From Bacteroidota bacterium (GTDB lineage Bacteria > Bacteroidota > Bacteroidia > 2-12-FULL-35-15), in contig JADJHE010000011.1 of assembly GCA_016707685.1 (NCBI GenBank), positions 73,632-137,631 of the forward strand: a stretch of DNA of 64,000 nt. Reading direction: 5' to 3'. Positions within the stretch are counted from its first letter, which is position 1, and the number at the start of each line of letters is the position of its first letter. The notes under the pieces were generated by a model. That model was given only the letters and a program-made list of their open reading frames with translations. It ran no database searches and had not been told where the DNA came from. The translations under genes were made by a program, and so were the position numbers. Shown piece by piece: positions 27,288-37,139 of this stretch.

Positions 27288-27932
27288 TTAAGAATGTTTT
27301 ACTAATATTGAACCAATAACATTCGCTGCATCTTCACATTTATCAGTTGCTGTTTCTAATGCAGATAAAACATCTTTCATTTTAATAACTTCTACTGCAT
27401 TTTTTTCAGTTTCGAACAAGCTTGCAATTGCAGTGTCAAATACGTCATCAGCATGGTTTTCGATGCTATTGATGCGAACTGTAGCTTCTTTAATTTTCGA
27501 AATGTTTTTTAAATTCTTCAATTCAACAATCGCAATGTGCAATTCTTCAGATGCTTTTTGAATTAACTCAGCCAATTTTATAATTGGTGGAGTCATTTGT
27601 TCTACTTTATATAATTCAATTCTTTTTACTGCACCATGAATGTAATCAACAACATCATCAACTGAAGAAATTAATGCATGGATATCTTCGCGATCGAATG
27701 GTGTAATAAAGTTTGCACTTAATTCGTGGAATGTTTCGTGAGTAATATTATCACCAACATGTTCCAAACGTTCAATCTCTTTGTATAATTCGCGTTTTTT
27801 TTCTGGATTAGTTGTGTTTACTAATTCAACCAAAACTTTTGAAGTTTGAACTAAATTAGAAGATGCTCTTTCAAATAATGGAAAGAATTTTTTGTCTTTT
27901 GGTTGAAAAAATTGGAAAATGTTTAAGCCCAT
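27288..27932 (-). CDS. DUF47 (PhoU-like) phosphate-transport accessory protein
   Basis: 214 residues, all-helical PhoU-like fold: FFPLFERASSNLVQTSKVLVEL, then LYKEIERLEHVGDNITHETF with the metal-type E/D-rich helix, FDREDIHALISSVDDVVDYI, and a symmetric second half (INSIENHADDVFDTAI, DVLSALETATDKCEDAANVI). DUF47 proteins are encoded with PiT transporters and are thought to control them. First gene of the DUF47-pit operon, with TACATTTG (-7, minus strand, 27965-27972) and four phased direct repeats upstream. Confidence 0.92.
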   Translation of the reverse strand: MGLNIFQFFQPKDKKFFPLFERASSNLVQTSKVLVELVNTTNPEKKRELYKEIERLEHVGDNITHETFHELSANFITPFDREDIHALISSVDDVVDYIHGAVKRIELYKVEQMTPPIIKLAELIQKASEELHIAIVELKNLKNISKIKEATVRINSIENHADDVFDTAIASLFETEKNAVEVIKMKDVLSALETATDKCEDAANVIGSILVKHS

Positions 27933-27964
27933 GTTATTTATTTTTAAATGCTTTATTTGTTCTT

Positions 27965-28043
27965 CACAAATGTATGTTTGTAGCGTTTATGTAAATCAAT
28001 CTAAAGGTTAATGTTGTATTAATCTAATGTTAAGATAATGTTA
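27965..28043 (-). promoter_or_regulatory. PHO-box-like promoter of the DUF47-pit operon
   Basis: Read on the plus strand, GGTTAAT (28004), TATTAAT (28015), TGTTAAG (28026) and TGTTAAG (28037) are 7-bp units separated by exactly 4 bases, an 11-bp period. The -7 box is CAAATGTA (27965-27972; TACATTTG on the minus strand). The units begin 39, 50, 61 and 72 bases from the last base of the -7 box. In gene sense the core is TTAACA, matching the known PhoP repeat of Bacillus. Confidence 0.75.
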
Positions 28044-28046
28044 AGG

Positions 28047-29293
28047 CTAGAAATTAAATTGTGCTTGAAGCCTCAATAAATTCCCTTTTTGCTTGTTGTC
28101 TTTTAGGACTGCATCTTCGAATCTTCGTTCAGACATGGTGTACATAGCCACAAATTCAAAGTTTTTAATAGGTTGCCACTCTAGGCCTATTTCTAGTTCA
28201 TTTACAGTATAGCTTCTTGCGTCCAATTCATGTTTTTACCTCCATCGTACATTTGGTATTTTACAAATGGAAAAATAACTTGTTTTTTTATTTTCAGCAT
28301 GTAATTGATCATGGCATAACCACCCATAAGCTCTTTTTGCATTACTTTATTACTGTCCACATTGTATTCTGGACCGGTACCAATGTTGTATTCTGCTTGA
28401 AAACCAAAGGGTTGAGGGTAAAGAATAATACTCGCAGCAGCACGTTGATCTAAAAATTCCGCTTTTTCCATGGTTACATTTTTAGTAAGTGTTGTCACTA
28501 CGTAATTTCCTGTATAACCTTGAATTCCAGCCTCTAATATTTGTCCGTTTTTGAATTGGAATGGATATGTTAATCTAGCAACCATGTGTTGATTCTCATT
28601 AGCCTCGGGTTTATTGGCTGTTTGTCCATTGTATACTCCAAATGCAAAAACGCCATAATCTCCAGATCCCTTTAAACCATCGTTTACTAAATCGGAAAAG
28701 CGTTTGCGGATTTTTTTAGGAGCCCAAAAGAAGAAAACACCTAAATCTCGTTCATTAGAAACGGCACTGTTCAACGCATCATTACGGTCTAGTGTTAATC
28801 TATTTTGACTTGATTGCATGTTTTCGAAACCAAATGGGACTTTACTTTGTCCGAAACGTAATCTGAATTCTTTGTTTTTATCCAAAGCTAAATCGAAATA
28901 AGCATCTCTTAGCTGACCAAAATGCAAACCAGTAGTTGAAGCAGATGATGCAAAATCGGGTTGGATGTATACGTAAACTCTTTCATGCACATTTCCATAT
29001 ATAATCACACGCAAACGTCTTAGGAAAAGTCCTCCCCCTTTTCCCCAGGATTTATCACATTGTTCGCAATTCAAATCAGGGTTGGTTTCTAAAAAGCGAT
29101 TGTATCTTACTTGACCATAACCTCTTATCGAAATAGCTTCAAACCAATGTTTTTTAGGTTCAGTTGGTTTGCTGGTTTGTTCAGTTGGTGCTGTTTTGGG
29201 TTCAGTTTTGATTGTGTCTGTTTGTGCGTTTATTGTTGTAAGGCCGAATACAATCAAAGCCATTGTAAAGAAAAGGTTTCCGCTGATTCTCAT
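28047..29293 (-). CDS. OprO/OprP-type phosphate-selective porin (frameshifted at C-terminus)
   Basis: About 415 residues after repair. Signal peptide ends TTINAQ (about residue 23); then a short Pro/Thr/Lys linker and an outer-membrane barrel: GYGQVRYNRF, FLRRLRVIIYGNVHERVYVYIQ, FRLRFGQSKVPFGFEN, LTLDRNDALNSAVSNERDLG. The frame stops after WTQEAIL at 28202. One missing G at 28223-28224 restores NWDARSYTVNELEIGLEW and runs to a proper barrel end (LRLQAQFNF, stop 28047-28049). OprO/P porins carry (poly)phosphate; position beside pit and a PHO-box-like promoter support that. Confidence 0.85.
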
Positions 29294-29331
29294 TTTGATT
29301 AAGTGTGAGTTAATTAAATATTATTCAGCGG

Positions 29332-29377
29332 CAAATGTATCTTAACAATTAATTTACAGTGTTATGCAAATGTTAAG
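29332..29377 (-). promoter_or_regulatory. PHO-box-like promoter of the porin gene
   Basis: TGTTATG (29360-29366) and TGTTAAG (29371-29377) with a 4-base spacer; the -7 box TACATTTG (minus strand) is at 29332-29339. Units begin 28 and 39 bases from the last base of the -7 box, in the same phase as at 27965-28043. Confidence 0.7.
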
Positions 29378-29398
29378 TAATGGTAAATTTTAGGTAAT

Positions 29399-29428
29399 AA
29401 AAAAAGGCGGAGCAATTGCTCCGCCTTT
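29399..29428 (-). terminator. intrinsic terminator after the T9SS repeat protein gene
   Basis: Perfect palindrome centred on CAATTG (arms AAAGGCGGAG at 29403-29412 and CTCCGCCTTT at 29419-29428), followed on the minus strand by T7. Confidence 0.88.
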
Positions 29429-29448
29429 AAGAAAGGAATGGGGTTGTA

Positions 29449-32166
29449 TTATTTAACAACTACCATTTTCATTGTTTTGTTGTATTTACCAGAAGTTACT
29501 GAGGTAAAGTAGATACCTGCTGGTAATTCAGATACATTGATTGATAATGTATTTAAACCTGCATTCATTTGATCATTGTAAACAGTGTTAACCAATTTAC
29601 CAGTGATATCAAAAATGTTAACTGCAATTTGAGCATTTTCAGCTAAAGTTACATTTACTGTAGCGATATCATTTACTGGGTTTGGATACATTTTTACTTC
29701 AGCTACATTTTGGATTTCATCTATTCCAACAGTAATACTTACTGGGATAGTTGTTGTATCTGAACATGTTCCATTAGAAGCGATTAATGTTACTGTGTAA
29801 TTTCCATTTGCTGTATAAACATGTGTTGGAGCTGTAGCAGAAGAGCTAGACAAATCTCCAAAGTTCCATGAGTAAGAAGTTGCACCAGAAGAAGTATTAT
29901 TAAATACTACAGTAAATCCATTTGTTGAAGTCACTGCACCTGTTGCAGTTGGAGTTGGATTAACAACTACTACAGTGTTTGCTGATTGACCAACACCATT
30001 ACATGCATTTGCGTTTGTAGTTGTTACATTGTATGTACCAGCTGTTGTAACGGTAATGCTTTGTGATGTAGCACCATTGCTCCAAGAATATGAGTCAGCA
30101 GCTGTTGAAGTTAAAACAACTGATTGACCTTGACAAAGTGTTGTGTTTCCTGTAACAGAAACAGTTGGAAGTGGTGCATTACTTACGTTTACTGCTGTTG
30201 CAGCAGAAGTAGCAGAACAACCATTTCCATCTTGAACAGTAACTGAATAGTTACCAGTTGATGATACATGAATTGTATCTGTAGTTGATCCCGTTGTCCA
30301 AGTGTTACCTGTTGTAGCACTAGAAGTTAATACTACTGAACCACCAGTACAAAAAGTTGTAGCACCGCTAGCAGAAACTGTTGGAGTTGAAGGTAATGGA
30401 TTAACTGTTACTGAAGTAACAGTAGATGTTGCAGAACAACCGTTTCCATCTTGAACAGTAACAGAATAGTTGCCTGAAGTAGAAACCGTAACTGCTTGTG
30501 TAGTTTCTCCACCACCCCAAGTATTACCAGTTGTAGCGCTAGATGTTAATACTACTGAACCACCTTGACAGAAAGTTGTTGTACTTCCAGCAGAAATAGT
30601 TGGTGTTGTAGGTAATGCATTTACTGTAACAGCAATTGGTGCTGTAGAAGCAACACAACCAGCTGCATTTGTAACAGTAACAAAATAGTTACCAGATGCA
30701 GTTACATTGATTGAAGATGTTGTAGCACCATTGCTCCATACATTATTTGAAGGAGAAGTTGATGTTAATGTAACAGAACCACCTTGACAGAAAGTTGTAG
30801 CACCACTAGCACTTGTAGTTACTGCTAAGTAGTTGATTCCAGCATTGTCATAGTTTGTGTTTTGTGGGTCAAAATTAGCCCAACATTTAGTCCAATCGTT
30901 TGAACCATCAAATGCACCACGGGTTGTTGGTAAAAAATGCATCCCCTAAGTTAGGACTAGCAAAACTAGCACCTGCTATTGCAGGTGAAGCACCTGTAAT
31001 AAGAAATTAGGATTAGTATAGTTGTAAGGATTAACAGCCATAATATCCAAACTGTTTGGCAAAACAGAGTTAGCATTTGAGTTAAACCAACCCAACAAAG
31101 AACCATAAGGTGCACCCCAAGAAATTGTAATACCAGCTGAATCTAAAATTGAGTTAGATGGGCTACCTGCGATAATATTGTTTTTGTATTGCAATGAATT
31201 GTTTTTTGCATTGTTAGCACAGTTGTCGCTTTCTAATTTTAAACCAGTTGGGAAACCAGCAAAAAATGAATTGTAAACACACAATGCTGTACTTCTGCGT
31301 AAATGAGCTCCACGTTTGTGGTTACCATTGATAGTAGTAGTAGAATTTATTTTAGCTCCGAAAAAACTAATGTTTGAAAAAATTGGACGTGTTAATGGTG
31401 CATTGATTGTTCCTGAACCATCGTTATCTGATTCAAAACCATTTGAACCAGAAACGTCAGCTACAGCTGAGTCAGCTAATGCTACAGCAAATTGTACTTT
31501 TCCAGAAAAACCATAATCTGTATCAAAATGGTCATCAACTCCTCTTACTGAAATTAAGTGTTTACAGTTTACTGTACCACCAAACCATTCGAAAGAATCA
31601 TCACCACCATGACTAACTTGAACATAGTCGATAATAGTACCTGATCCTACACCACCCATTGTTAATCCATTTGTTTCGCTGTTTAAGATGTATGCAATAC
31701 CAGCATACTCAATACGCACGTAACGGATAATTCCTGAATTGTCATTAACATCTGTTCCACCGTATAAACCTTTTACGGCATCAATTCCACCTTCTGCTAA
31801 ACGTTGCCCAGCTGGGTCATTGATTGGTGCTTTTCCACAAAGAATAATTCCACCCCAGTCGCCAGGGGCTCTGTTACCAACTGTTTGAAAAGATGTAAAA
31901 ACGATTGGCTGTGTTTGTGTTCCATCAGCAATTAATTTTGCTCCACGTGTGATTACTAATGTAGAAGCATTTCCTTTAATGATTGTTCCTGGCTCAATTG
32001 TTAATGTTGCATTGTTTGTTACATATACAAAGCCACCAGTTAGCATGTAAATGTTGTTGTTTGTCCAAGTTGTATTGGCCGTAATGTCACCCGAAACAGT
32101 GACTTGAGCATGTAAGCCAAGCACTCCGCCTACGATTATCATGCTCATTAGTAAAAATTTTTTCAT
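29449..32166 (-). CDS. exported T9SS type A protein with right-handed-helix-like N-part and Ig-like repeats (frameshifted)
   Basis: About 900 residues. Start MKKFLLMSMIIVGGVLGLHAQ at 32166 is a signal peptide (an upstream codon at 32220 was discarded). The N-part (LTIEPGTIIKG, GDWGGIILCG, YVRIEYAGIAY, GGDDSFEWFGG) is the T9SS-cargo type often labelled hypothetical in Bacteroidota, sometimes found with phosphate genes. The C-part has four Ser/Thr-rich repeats with Cys (FCQGGSVVLTSS, NGCSAT), a PKD-like domain, and a type A signal (VKMYPNPVNDIATVNV to KTMKMVVVK). Two indels near 30925-30980 break it; the bridging text reads ITGASPAIAGASFASPNLGDAFF. Its promoter carries PHO-box-like repeats. Confidence 0.75.
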
Positions 32167-32245
32167 TTTTTTATTGTTTATTTTTTGTTTGCTGTATTTA
32201 AGGGAAGCAGCATTACCCATTTAGATTTATCAATTATTAACGGTG

Positions 32246-32280
32246 TAAAAGTATATACCAAGTGTTGGTTGGGTGTTATG
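32246..32280 (-). promoter_or_regulatory. weaker PHO-box-like promoter of the T9SS protein gene
   Basis: TGTTGGT (32263-32269) and TGTTATG (32274-32280) with a 4-base spacer. A near-consensus -7 box TACTTTTA (minus strand) is at 32246-32253, so the units begin 17 and 28 bases away, on the same 11-bp grid as the other three sites. Confidence 0.5.
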
Positions 32281-32318
32281 GTAGTTTTACGTGTTGATTA
32301 AACTTGCATTACACGTAT

Positions 32319-32366
32319 ATTAACACAAAACCTCCTTTGTGTTAATAAAGGAGGTTTTGTGTTAAT
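32319..32366. repeat. perfect 20-bp inverted repeat (hairpin) downstream of the TonB receptor gene
   Basis: Arm 32319-32338 is the exact reverse complement of 32347-32366 (core CAAAACCTCCTTT), with an 8-base loop GTGTTAAT that repeats the outer end of the arm. It follows the receptor stop (32379) on the minus strand. There is no T-run after the stem, so it may be a transcript-stabilising or processing hairpin rather than a standard terminator. Confidence 0.7.
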
Positions 32367-32378
32367 ATTGATTTTACA

Positions 32379-35220
32379 CTAGAATTTGTAAGATAATGAA
32401 AGCGAGTAATTTGTTCCAAATTTGATTCCAGTAATGCGTGTATCTTCATCTTCTTCGTATTTTTTTGAATCATTTTGGTCCTGATAAAACACACTCATTT
32501 GATTGAAAATATCATTAATGTTAAATTTGATTTCGCCATTTTTGAAAATCTTTTTACTTATTTGAATATCAAATAAATCTCTCGGAGCTTCATAAATATT
32601 TCTGTAGCCATTCGACCCTACTAAGAAAATTCTACGTCCGATTTTATTATACAACAAACTAATTCCAAGTCCAATACTGTCATTTTGGTATTGAATACCA
32701 CAATTTATAATGTAAGGAGATTGCCCTTGCATTGGTCTGTATTTTTCGTCATCCGTTACTGCTGTAGCAACATTCGATAAATTTACTTCCGACTTGATGT
32801 ATGTAAAATTTGTGAATACAGTAAAGCGATCAAACTGTTCCGTTTTAAAAACAGAATCAAGCATGTTTAATTTGAATCGTAATTCTGCTTCAAAACCATA
32901 ATTTTGAGCACTTAACACATTTTGATAGGTGTATATTCTTGAACCAGCTCCTGATGACAAATCGATGATTTGTTCAATTGGATTTTGAAAATGTTTGTAG
33001 AATACGGTTGCGGATAAAATTTGTCCATAACCAGGATACCATTCGTATCGTAAATCCGCATTTGTAATGTTTGTGCGAACCAATGCAGGGTTACCAATTA
33101 CAGCAGCATTGGTGTTGAAATCATAAAAGGTAAATGGAGCTAATTCTCTGAATTCGGGACGAGCAACGGTGCGCGAACCCGCTGCACGAATATTTGCCTT
33201 TTCTGTTACAGCATACGTTAAATTGAATGATGGTAATACATCTAAATAGGTTGTATCAATTTTGATGTCATCACCACCGTATGATTTTGAATTAAGAATT
33301 TGATTGTAATTTTCTACACGTACTCCCCAAACCAAACGTAGATTTTTAGTTAAGTTGTTATCTAACATGGCATAACCAGCTGTTAAATTAGAGCTTGCTG
33401 TGTATAAATTAGAAGGGTTTTTTAATTCTTTAATTACTAAACCATTGTTTGCAATATTGCTTTGGTCAAAGATGGAATCTTGTGAAAGTGTTAAATACGA
33501 CCAATCAAATGTTCCTACATTGTTTATAACATATCCAAATACGCGAGCATCAAATGAACGGGTTTTAAATTGTTCGGTACCACCAATTTTAAATGTTTGT
33601 TTCTGTTTGAATAGATTAAACGGAATAGCTGCTTCTAAGTATCCGGCATATAGATCTTCATTCAATGCGGAGTAAAAACGCCCAGCGTATGTACTTGAAG
33701 GCGCACCAACTGGAACATAAGCAGTAAATACGGTATCCGATTCAGAACCTGAAGGTGTAATGTTTTTATAGTAATACATTCTTCGCATATCGGGAACAAC
33801 TCTTTTTGTATTGTTGTAATCAACACCCCATCTGATTTTTTATTTTCGTTTTAGTTAATAAATGATCACCCATTAATTGACTTGATAAAAGAGTATTGCT
33901 TGTATATTGCATTGAAGTAGCATGATTGATTTGATCATTCTCGAAATTTTTCCCATAACGGTCGATTACAGCATCTTCAGAGTTAGTACTATACATGTTT
34001 TTGAAGGAAATTTTATTGTTTTCTCCAATTTTATAAGCAAAGTTTAACATCGCCCCCCAAAGAATATTTTCTTTGTAACTTTTATCATCAAATTCAAATA
34101 ATTGACTTTTATCTGGATTAAAATCTTGTCGGTTAATGGTTTGAAGTTTACGGCTATAGTTATAGGTTAAAGCCCCTACAATTCCAAAATCATTTTTAAA
34201 TAATTTCATATTTTCACCAAACGACAAGTGGTAGTTTTGTGCTAAAGGAGATGACTTTTTAGTGTCGATGGACCAATTGCTATTGAATAATTTACTTGTT
34301 TCGTAGCGTGTAGCTGGACTTGAAATTTGTTGTATGTATTGTTCTGTTTCAGGTAATCCATTTGGTAAAATTCGTTCCGATTTATCGTATCCCAACCAAT
34401 CTGTTTTGCTGCCTTTATAAGTTTGATATTCTTTAAATGTAGATTGAGAATTATAACCAGCTCCAGCGCTAAAGCTTATAAAATTTTCATCAGGAATGTC
34501 TTTTGTGTTTATTTGAATAACGCCTCCTGCAAAATCACCTGGTAAATCAGGGTTTGCAGTTTTGTAAATCATCATATTATCAAGCATACTTGATGGAAAG
34601 ATGTCGAACGAAAATGCTTTTCTATCAGGTTCGGTAGAAGGTAATGGTAAGCCGTTAATCATTGCAGTATTATAACGATCACTTAATCCACGAATAATTA
34701 CAAATTTATTGTCCTGAATACTAGCTCCACTTACACGTTTCAATACATCGCTGGTATTTTTATCTGGAGAACGTCTGATGCTTTCCGATGAAATACCATC
34801 AGATAAACTTGCATTGTTTTTTTGCATCATCGTTAAGTTACTGTTGGTTTCTTTACTTATGGTTGCAGTTACTTCTACAACTCCAAGCTCAGTTGAAGCT
34901 GTTCCCATACTAATAGTAAGAATGGTTGGTTCTCCTTCTTTTACAATTACTTCAGTAATATTTTTTGTGTTGTAAGAAATTAACTTACATACTAAATTGT
35001 ATTTTCCAGGCGCCACATTACCTATTGTAAAGTTTCCGTCTAAATCGGTGTTGCTACCTGTGGTAGTTCCTTGTATAAGTACAACTGCACCTGGGAGTGT
35101 TTCTCCTGTTTTTTCATCAATTACTTTCCCTTTTATACTTGAGTTTTGGGAAAATGCTACCTTTGTAATAATTACGATTGCAAGCGTAAAGAGTGTTTTG
35201 AAATTCATTTTTTTATTCAT
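32379..35220 (-). CDS. TonB-dependent outer-membrane receptor with carboxypeptidase-like N-domain (frameshifted)
   Basis: About 947 residues. Signal peptide (MNFKTLFTLAIVIITKVAFSQ, from an ATG at 35208 or 35220), then a carboxypeptidase-regulatory-like domain (GKVIDEKTGETLPGAVVLIQGTT), plug domain (RSPDKNTSDVLKRVSGAS, FVIIRGLSDRYNTAMINGLPLP) and the barrel ending SLSLSYKF. One extra base in the T6 run at 33836-33841 splits it: after LTKTKIK the true text is IRWGVDYNNTKRVVP. Imports an unknown ligand using TonB energy. Three perfectly phased PHO-like repeats in its promoter and the adjacent PhoB/PhoR genes suggest a phosphate-starvation receptor. Confidence 0.85.
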
Positions 35221-35233
35221 TAATTTTATAATG

Positions 35234-35290
35234 CAAAGTAACTTTACCAAAAGCAACATGGTGTTAATCAAAAATTAAGATAGCGTTAAG
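35234..35290 (-). promoter_or_regulatory. PHO-box-like promoter of the TonB receptor gene
   Basis: TGTTAAT (35262), AATTAAG (35273) and CGTTAAG (35284): three 7-bp units with exact 4-base spacers. A near-consensus -7 box TTACTTTG (minus strand) is at 35234-35241, so the units begin 28, 39 and 50 bases away, the same positions as at the porin and DUF47 promoters. Confidence 0.7.
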
Positions 35291-35393
35291 TAAAACCGGG
35301 GTTTTTGAATCTTTGTTAATATTATAGTAATCTGGATTTAACATTCAGATTAAATCCTAAAGCGACCTTTACAGTAAATAAAAAGAAGATATT

Positions 35394-36082
35394 ATGAGTA
35401 ACAACAACGAGTATAAGATATTGTTAGTGGATGATGAGCCAGATATTCTGGAGTTTTTAAGTTATAACTTAAAAAAGAAGGGTTTAATGTGTATACAGCT
35501 AACAATGGTAAAGAGGCAATTGCTGTGGCAAAAAAGGAGAATCCACAAGTGATTATTTTAGATGTGATGATGCCGGATATGGATGGCATTGAAACATGTC
35601 GTGAAATTCGTGAAATACCAGGTTTAAAAGATGTAATGATTGCATTTTTAACTGCACGTAACGAAGATTATTCTCAGATAGCAGGCTTTGAAGTAGGGGC
35701 TGATGATTATATCAACAAACCTATAAAACCCCGCGTTTTAATTAGTAGAATTAAAGCTTTATTAAGAAGAAGTGGCTCTTTGGATACTGGAAGCAATGAA
35801 AAGGTAGATATGGGTGGAATTAAAATAGATAGAGAACGTTACCTGGTGATGCAAGATGAAAAAGAAATTAATTTACCAAAAAAGGAATTTGAATTGCTTG
35901 CATTGTTAGCTTCTAAACCAGGAAAAGTATTTACACGCGAAGTTATTTTGGATAAAGTTTGGGGTGGAGAAGTAATTGTGGGCGACAGAACAATAGATGT
36001 TCACATTCGAAAATTGCGTGAAAAATTAGGTGAAGACTATATCAAAACAGTAAAAGGAATAGGTTATAAATTTGAATTTTAG
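35394..36082 (+). CDS. PhoB-like OmpR-family response regulator (frameshifted near 5' end)
   Basis: About 229 residues after repair. Receiver domain with LLVDDEPD, phospho-acceptor Asp57 in IILDVMMPDMDG, and INKPIKP; C-terminal winged helix (ELLALLASKPGKVFTREVILDKVWG to IKTVKGIGYKFEF). The ATG at 35394 reads MSNNNEYKILLVDDEPD, but one T is missing at 35483-35485; adding it joins FLSYNLKKKGF to NVYTANNGKEAI. Directly followed by its kinase. Placed next to a TonB receptor and a phosphate cluster with PHO-like boxes, it is most likely PhoB, though the domain alone does not prove this. Confidence 0.85.
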
Positions 36083-36107
36083 TACCTTCGTTTACTAATA
36101 CGCTAAA

Positions 36108-37139
36108 ATGAAAAATACCTCACCGAAGGTTTTATTGATTATTATTTCGATAGCACTTGCTGTATTTGTTGCAGTAGGTGTTTTTGTTTATTCGGGTAAC
36201 GAGTCTATCTACACCGCATTTTTAGCATTTTTAATTTCTTTATTTACCTCTTTCATTATTCTTTATTTTGTGAATACGTTGCTCATTAGCAAAGTGAATG
36301 AACTCACAAATACAGTAAAAAATTACCGAACACAAAGTGAAGATAAACTCATTACTTATTCACTAAAAAGTGATAATGAAGTCACTGCTTTGGGGGATGA
36401 AATTTTAGCTTGGGCCGAAGAACGTAAAAATGAAATTGAGCGATTAAAAAAATTAGAGGTTTATCGCAAAGAATTTTTAGGAAATGTATCACATGAATTA
36501 AAAACACCCATTTTTAATATTCAAGGTTATGTACTTACCTTATTAGATGGTGGTTTGGAAGATGAAACAATCAATCGTGATTATTTGCAACGAGCGGAAC
36601 GCAGCATCGATCGAATGATTACCATCATAGATGATTTAGAAGCAATATCACAATTGGAAACAGGTGAATTGCAAATTGAACCCGAGCGTTTTGATGTGGT
36701 TGCTTTGGCAAAAGACGTGATTGAAGCCCAAGAATTAAAAGCGACAAGTAAAGGAATTATTCTAACTGTTCAAAATGATGATCGAGCAGTATTTGTATTT
36801 GCTGATCGTTTTAGAATTCGACAGGTAATAGTTAATCTAATTGTCAATTCCATAAAATATGGAAAAGAATACGGTGAAACGAAAATCCGTATTTATGATA
36901 TGGGTGAAAATGTATCTGTTGAAGTTGCAGATAATGGTTTAGGTATTGCCGAAGAACATCTGCCGCGTTTGTTTGAGCGTTTTTATAGAGTTGATAAAAG
37001 CCGATCACGCGACCAAGGCGGCACTGGATTAGGCTTGGCTATTGTTAAACATATATTAGAAGCGCACAATCAAAATATAACCGTAATGAGTACCGTTGGT
37101 GTAGGAACTGTTTTTTCTTTTACTTTGAAGAAAGCATAA
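36108..37139 (+). CDS. PhoR-like sensor histidine kinase
   Basis: 343 residues: two N-terminal membrane helices (about 8-29 and 36-59) with almost no periplasmic loop, a short linker, HisKA with His129 in GNVSHELKTPIFNIQGY, and HATPase_c with N box VNLIVNSIKYG, G1 VADNGLGIAEEHL, F box LFERFYRVDKSRS and G2 GGTGLGLAIVKHI. The minimal periplasmic part is as in PhoR, which senses through the transporter/PhoU rather than directly. It follows the response regulator by 25 bases. The 3' end overlaps the convergent glycosyltransferase gene by 20 bases. Confidence 0.88.
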   Translation: MKNTSPKVLLIIISIALAVFVAVGVFVYSGNESIYTAFLAFLISLFTSFIILYFVNTLLISKVNELTNTVKNYRTQSEDKLITYSLKSDNEVTALGDEILAWAEERKNEIERLKKLEVYRKEFLGNVSHELKTPIFNIQGYVLTLLDGGLEDETINRDYLQRAERSIDRMITIIDDLEAISQLETGELQIEPERFDVVALAKDVIEAQELKATSKGIILTVQNDDRAVFVFADRFRIRQVIVNLIVNSIKYGKEYGETKIRIYDMGENVSVEVADNGLGIAEEHLPRLFERFYRVDKSRSRDQGGTGLGLAIVKHILEAHNQNITVMSTVGVGTVFSFTLKKA

